Assembly: GCA_905233785.1 (NCBI GenBank)
Contig: CAJOCV010000007.1
Location: 1-28,361 of the forward strand
Direction of reading: 5' to 3'
Length of the DNA stretch: 28,361 nucleotides
Source: an uncultured Oscillospiraceae bacterium
GTDB taxonomy: Bacteria; Bacillota; Clostridia; Oscillospirales; Oscillospiraceae
Shown in pieces: positions 27,563 through 28,361 of the stretch; position 1 is the stretch's first letter; every line of letters begins with the position of its first letter. The translations under genes and the position numbers were made by a program. The notes under the pieces were generated by a model that was given only the letters and a program-made list of their open reading frames with translations, did no database searches and was not told where the DNA came from.

Positions 27563-27713
27563 CGGCGGCCGGTGGCCAGTGGCCAGTGGTCAGTGGTTAG
27601 TGGTCACTGAACAGAGAATAGTGAATCGTTAAGCTGTCCCCTTCGGGGACAAATTAAAATAAGTCGCGAAGCGACACCACAACTCTTCACTATTCACTAT
27701 TCACTTTTCACTA
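27563..27713. repeat. Composite element: 7-bp arrays flanking two hairpins
   Basis: The left array has nine in-phase 7-mers (CGGCGGC, CGGTGGC, CAGTGGC, CAGTGGT, CAGTGGT, TAGTGGT, CACTGAA, CAGAGAA, TAGTGAA; 27563-27625), starting two bases after the ATPase stop codon. The core (27628-27685) holds GTCCCC-ttc-GGGGAC and GTCGC-gaa-GCGAC. The right array (27686-27713) is TTCACTA, TTCACTA, TTCACTT, TTCACTA. It has the same organisation as the element at 25516-25640. Confidence 0.8.
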
Positions 27714-27756
27714 TTTCTCCGTCTCACGCTGGAGCCGATAAGGAAGTGTTATTTGT

Positions 27757-28361
27757 ATGAATAAAAACTGGAAAGCCTGGTTATACTTGCTGCCGGCGAT
27801 CGCGTTTTTGGGCGTGTTCATGGTTTACCCGCTGGTGGACGTTTTTGTCTACTCCTTCGAGGAGGGCTACAACTCCGCCTCGCAGAGCTTCTGGGGTACG
27901 GGGCTTTATAACTATTCCTATGTTCTGCATGACCCCTATTTTCTGCAGGCCGTGAAGAATACCTTTATCCTCGTCATCATCACCGTGCCGCTCTCCACGG
28001 GGCTTGCGCTGCTCATCTCCGTGGGGCTCAATTCCATCAAGCCCCTGCGGGAGCTGTACCAGACCGTGTTCTTCCTGCCCTACGTCACAAACACGCTGGC
28101 GGTTGGTCTGGTGTTCATGATCCTGTTTAAAAAGACCGCCTACTCCGACGGGCTCATTAACCTTCTGATCCACTTTTTCGGCGGACAGTCCGTGGACTTC
28201 ATCGACGGGCCCTACTGGGCGAAGATGCTCGTCATGTGCATCTACACGGTCTGGGTGGTCATGCCCTTCAAGATCCTGATCCTCACCTCGGCGCTTGCCT
28301 CCGTGCGGCAGGATTACTACAACGCCGCCAAGATCGACGGCACCTCCAAGTGGCGCACCTT
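27757..28361 (+). CDS. ABC sugar transporter permease, partial (3' end outside window)
   Basis: The visible 201 codons have no stop and run off the right edge. A first membrane helix (about residues 7-28, WLYLLPAIAFLGVFMVYPLV) is followed by a periplasm-like loop (YSFEEGYNSASQSFWGTGLY). Further helices lie at about 68-90, 108-125 and 158-178, then the EAA-type loop YYNAAKIDGTSKWRT that contacts the ATPase. This matches MalF/UgpA-type permeases of carbohydrate-family importers. AAGGAAG lies about 10 bases upstream of ATG 27757. A second permease and a substrate-binding protein are expected beyond the edge. Confidence 0.9.
   Translation, partial: MNKNWKAWLYLLPAIAFLGVFMVYPLVDVFVYSFEEGYNSASQSFWGTGLYNYSYVLHDPYFLQAVKNTFILVIITVPLSTGLALLISVGLNSIKPLRELYQTVFFLPYVTNTLAVGLVFMILFKKTAYSDGLINLLIHFFGGQSVDFIDGPYWAKMLVMCIYTVWVVMPFKILILTSALASVRQDYYNAAKIDGTSKWRT

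Overview
The window looks like a chromosomal segment of a spore-forming, Gram-positive gut clostridium, most likely in the Oscillospirales. The reasons are a GC-rich coding style with many Clostridia-type families, LPXTG surface proteins with sortases, a CpsB/CpsD-type phosphotyrosine system, and a mother-cell sigma factor (SigK) gene. The placement is inference from gene content; no rRNA or tRNA was seen.

Region 1 (1-1713): a transposase scrap at the left edge, then a sigma-70-like factor overlapped by a membrane protein that is probably its anti-sigma partner. A very strong hairpin terminator at 1663-1713 separates this pair from region 2.

Region 2 (1722-8645, all minus strand): a sortase-assembled pilus operon. 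A consensus-like promoter (8617-8645) precedes a 905-aa LPATG tip/adhesin protein with four Cys/His repeats, the LPETG major pilin, a class C sortase, a minor LPQTG pilin and a second sortase. A GC-rich hairpin lies between the major pilin and its sortase.

Region 3 (8698-12330, minus strand): a tight five-gene operon consisting of a small XRE regulator, a 185-aa coiled-coil protein, a DivIVA-like 483-aa coiled-coil protein, an LPQTG/Cna-B membrane protein and signal peptidase I. It feeds directly toward the pilus operon and may be a surface-assembly module.

Region 4 (12576-18341, minus strand): a polysaccharide-control operon with promoter and terminator. It encodes a degenerate NodB-like membrane protein, a Wzz/CapA-type modulator, a CpsD-type tyrosine kinase with 17 clustered tyrosines, a CpsB-type phosphatase, a secreted protein with an internal duplication and an LCP ligase. 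No glycosyltransferase is present.

Region 5 (18449-21702): an SGNH hydrolase (plus strand) converges on a three-gene minus-strand operon of a DUF1538 membrane protein followed by two different PII-like proteins. This is the best candidate here for an under-described system, namely a transporter or channel controlled by two PII-like sensors.

Region 6 (21703-23352): AT-richer DNA with a DUF2089-like zinc-ribbon regulator, a serine-recombinase C-terminal remnant, a near-perfect 14-bp inverted repeat around both, and a run of three adjacent hairpins.

Region 7 (23403-28361): a lipoprotein ApbE flavin transferase, a type I asparaginase, SigK, and a sugar-type ABC transporter (ATPase complete, permease cut by the window edge).

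Arrays of a 7-bp unit (about nAGTGRn, for example CAGTGGC or AAGTGAA) recur at 19173-19415, 23403-23433, 25516-25640 and 27563-27713. They abut or contain the stop codons of five genes, and two of the elements share a core of two adjacent hairpins.
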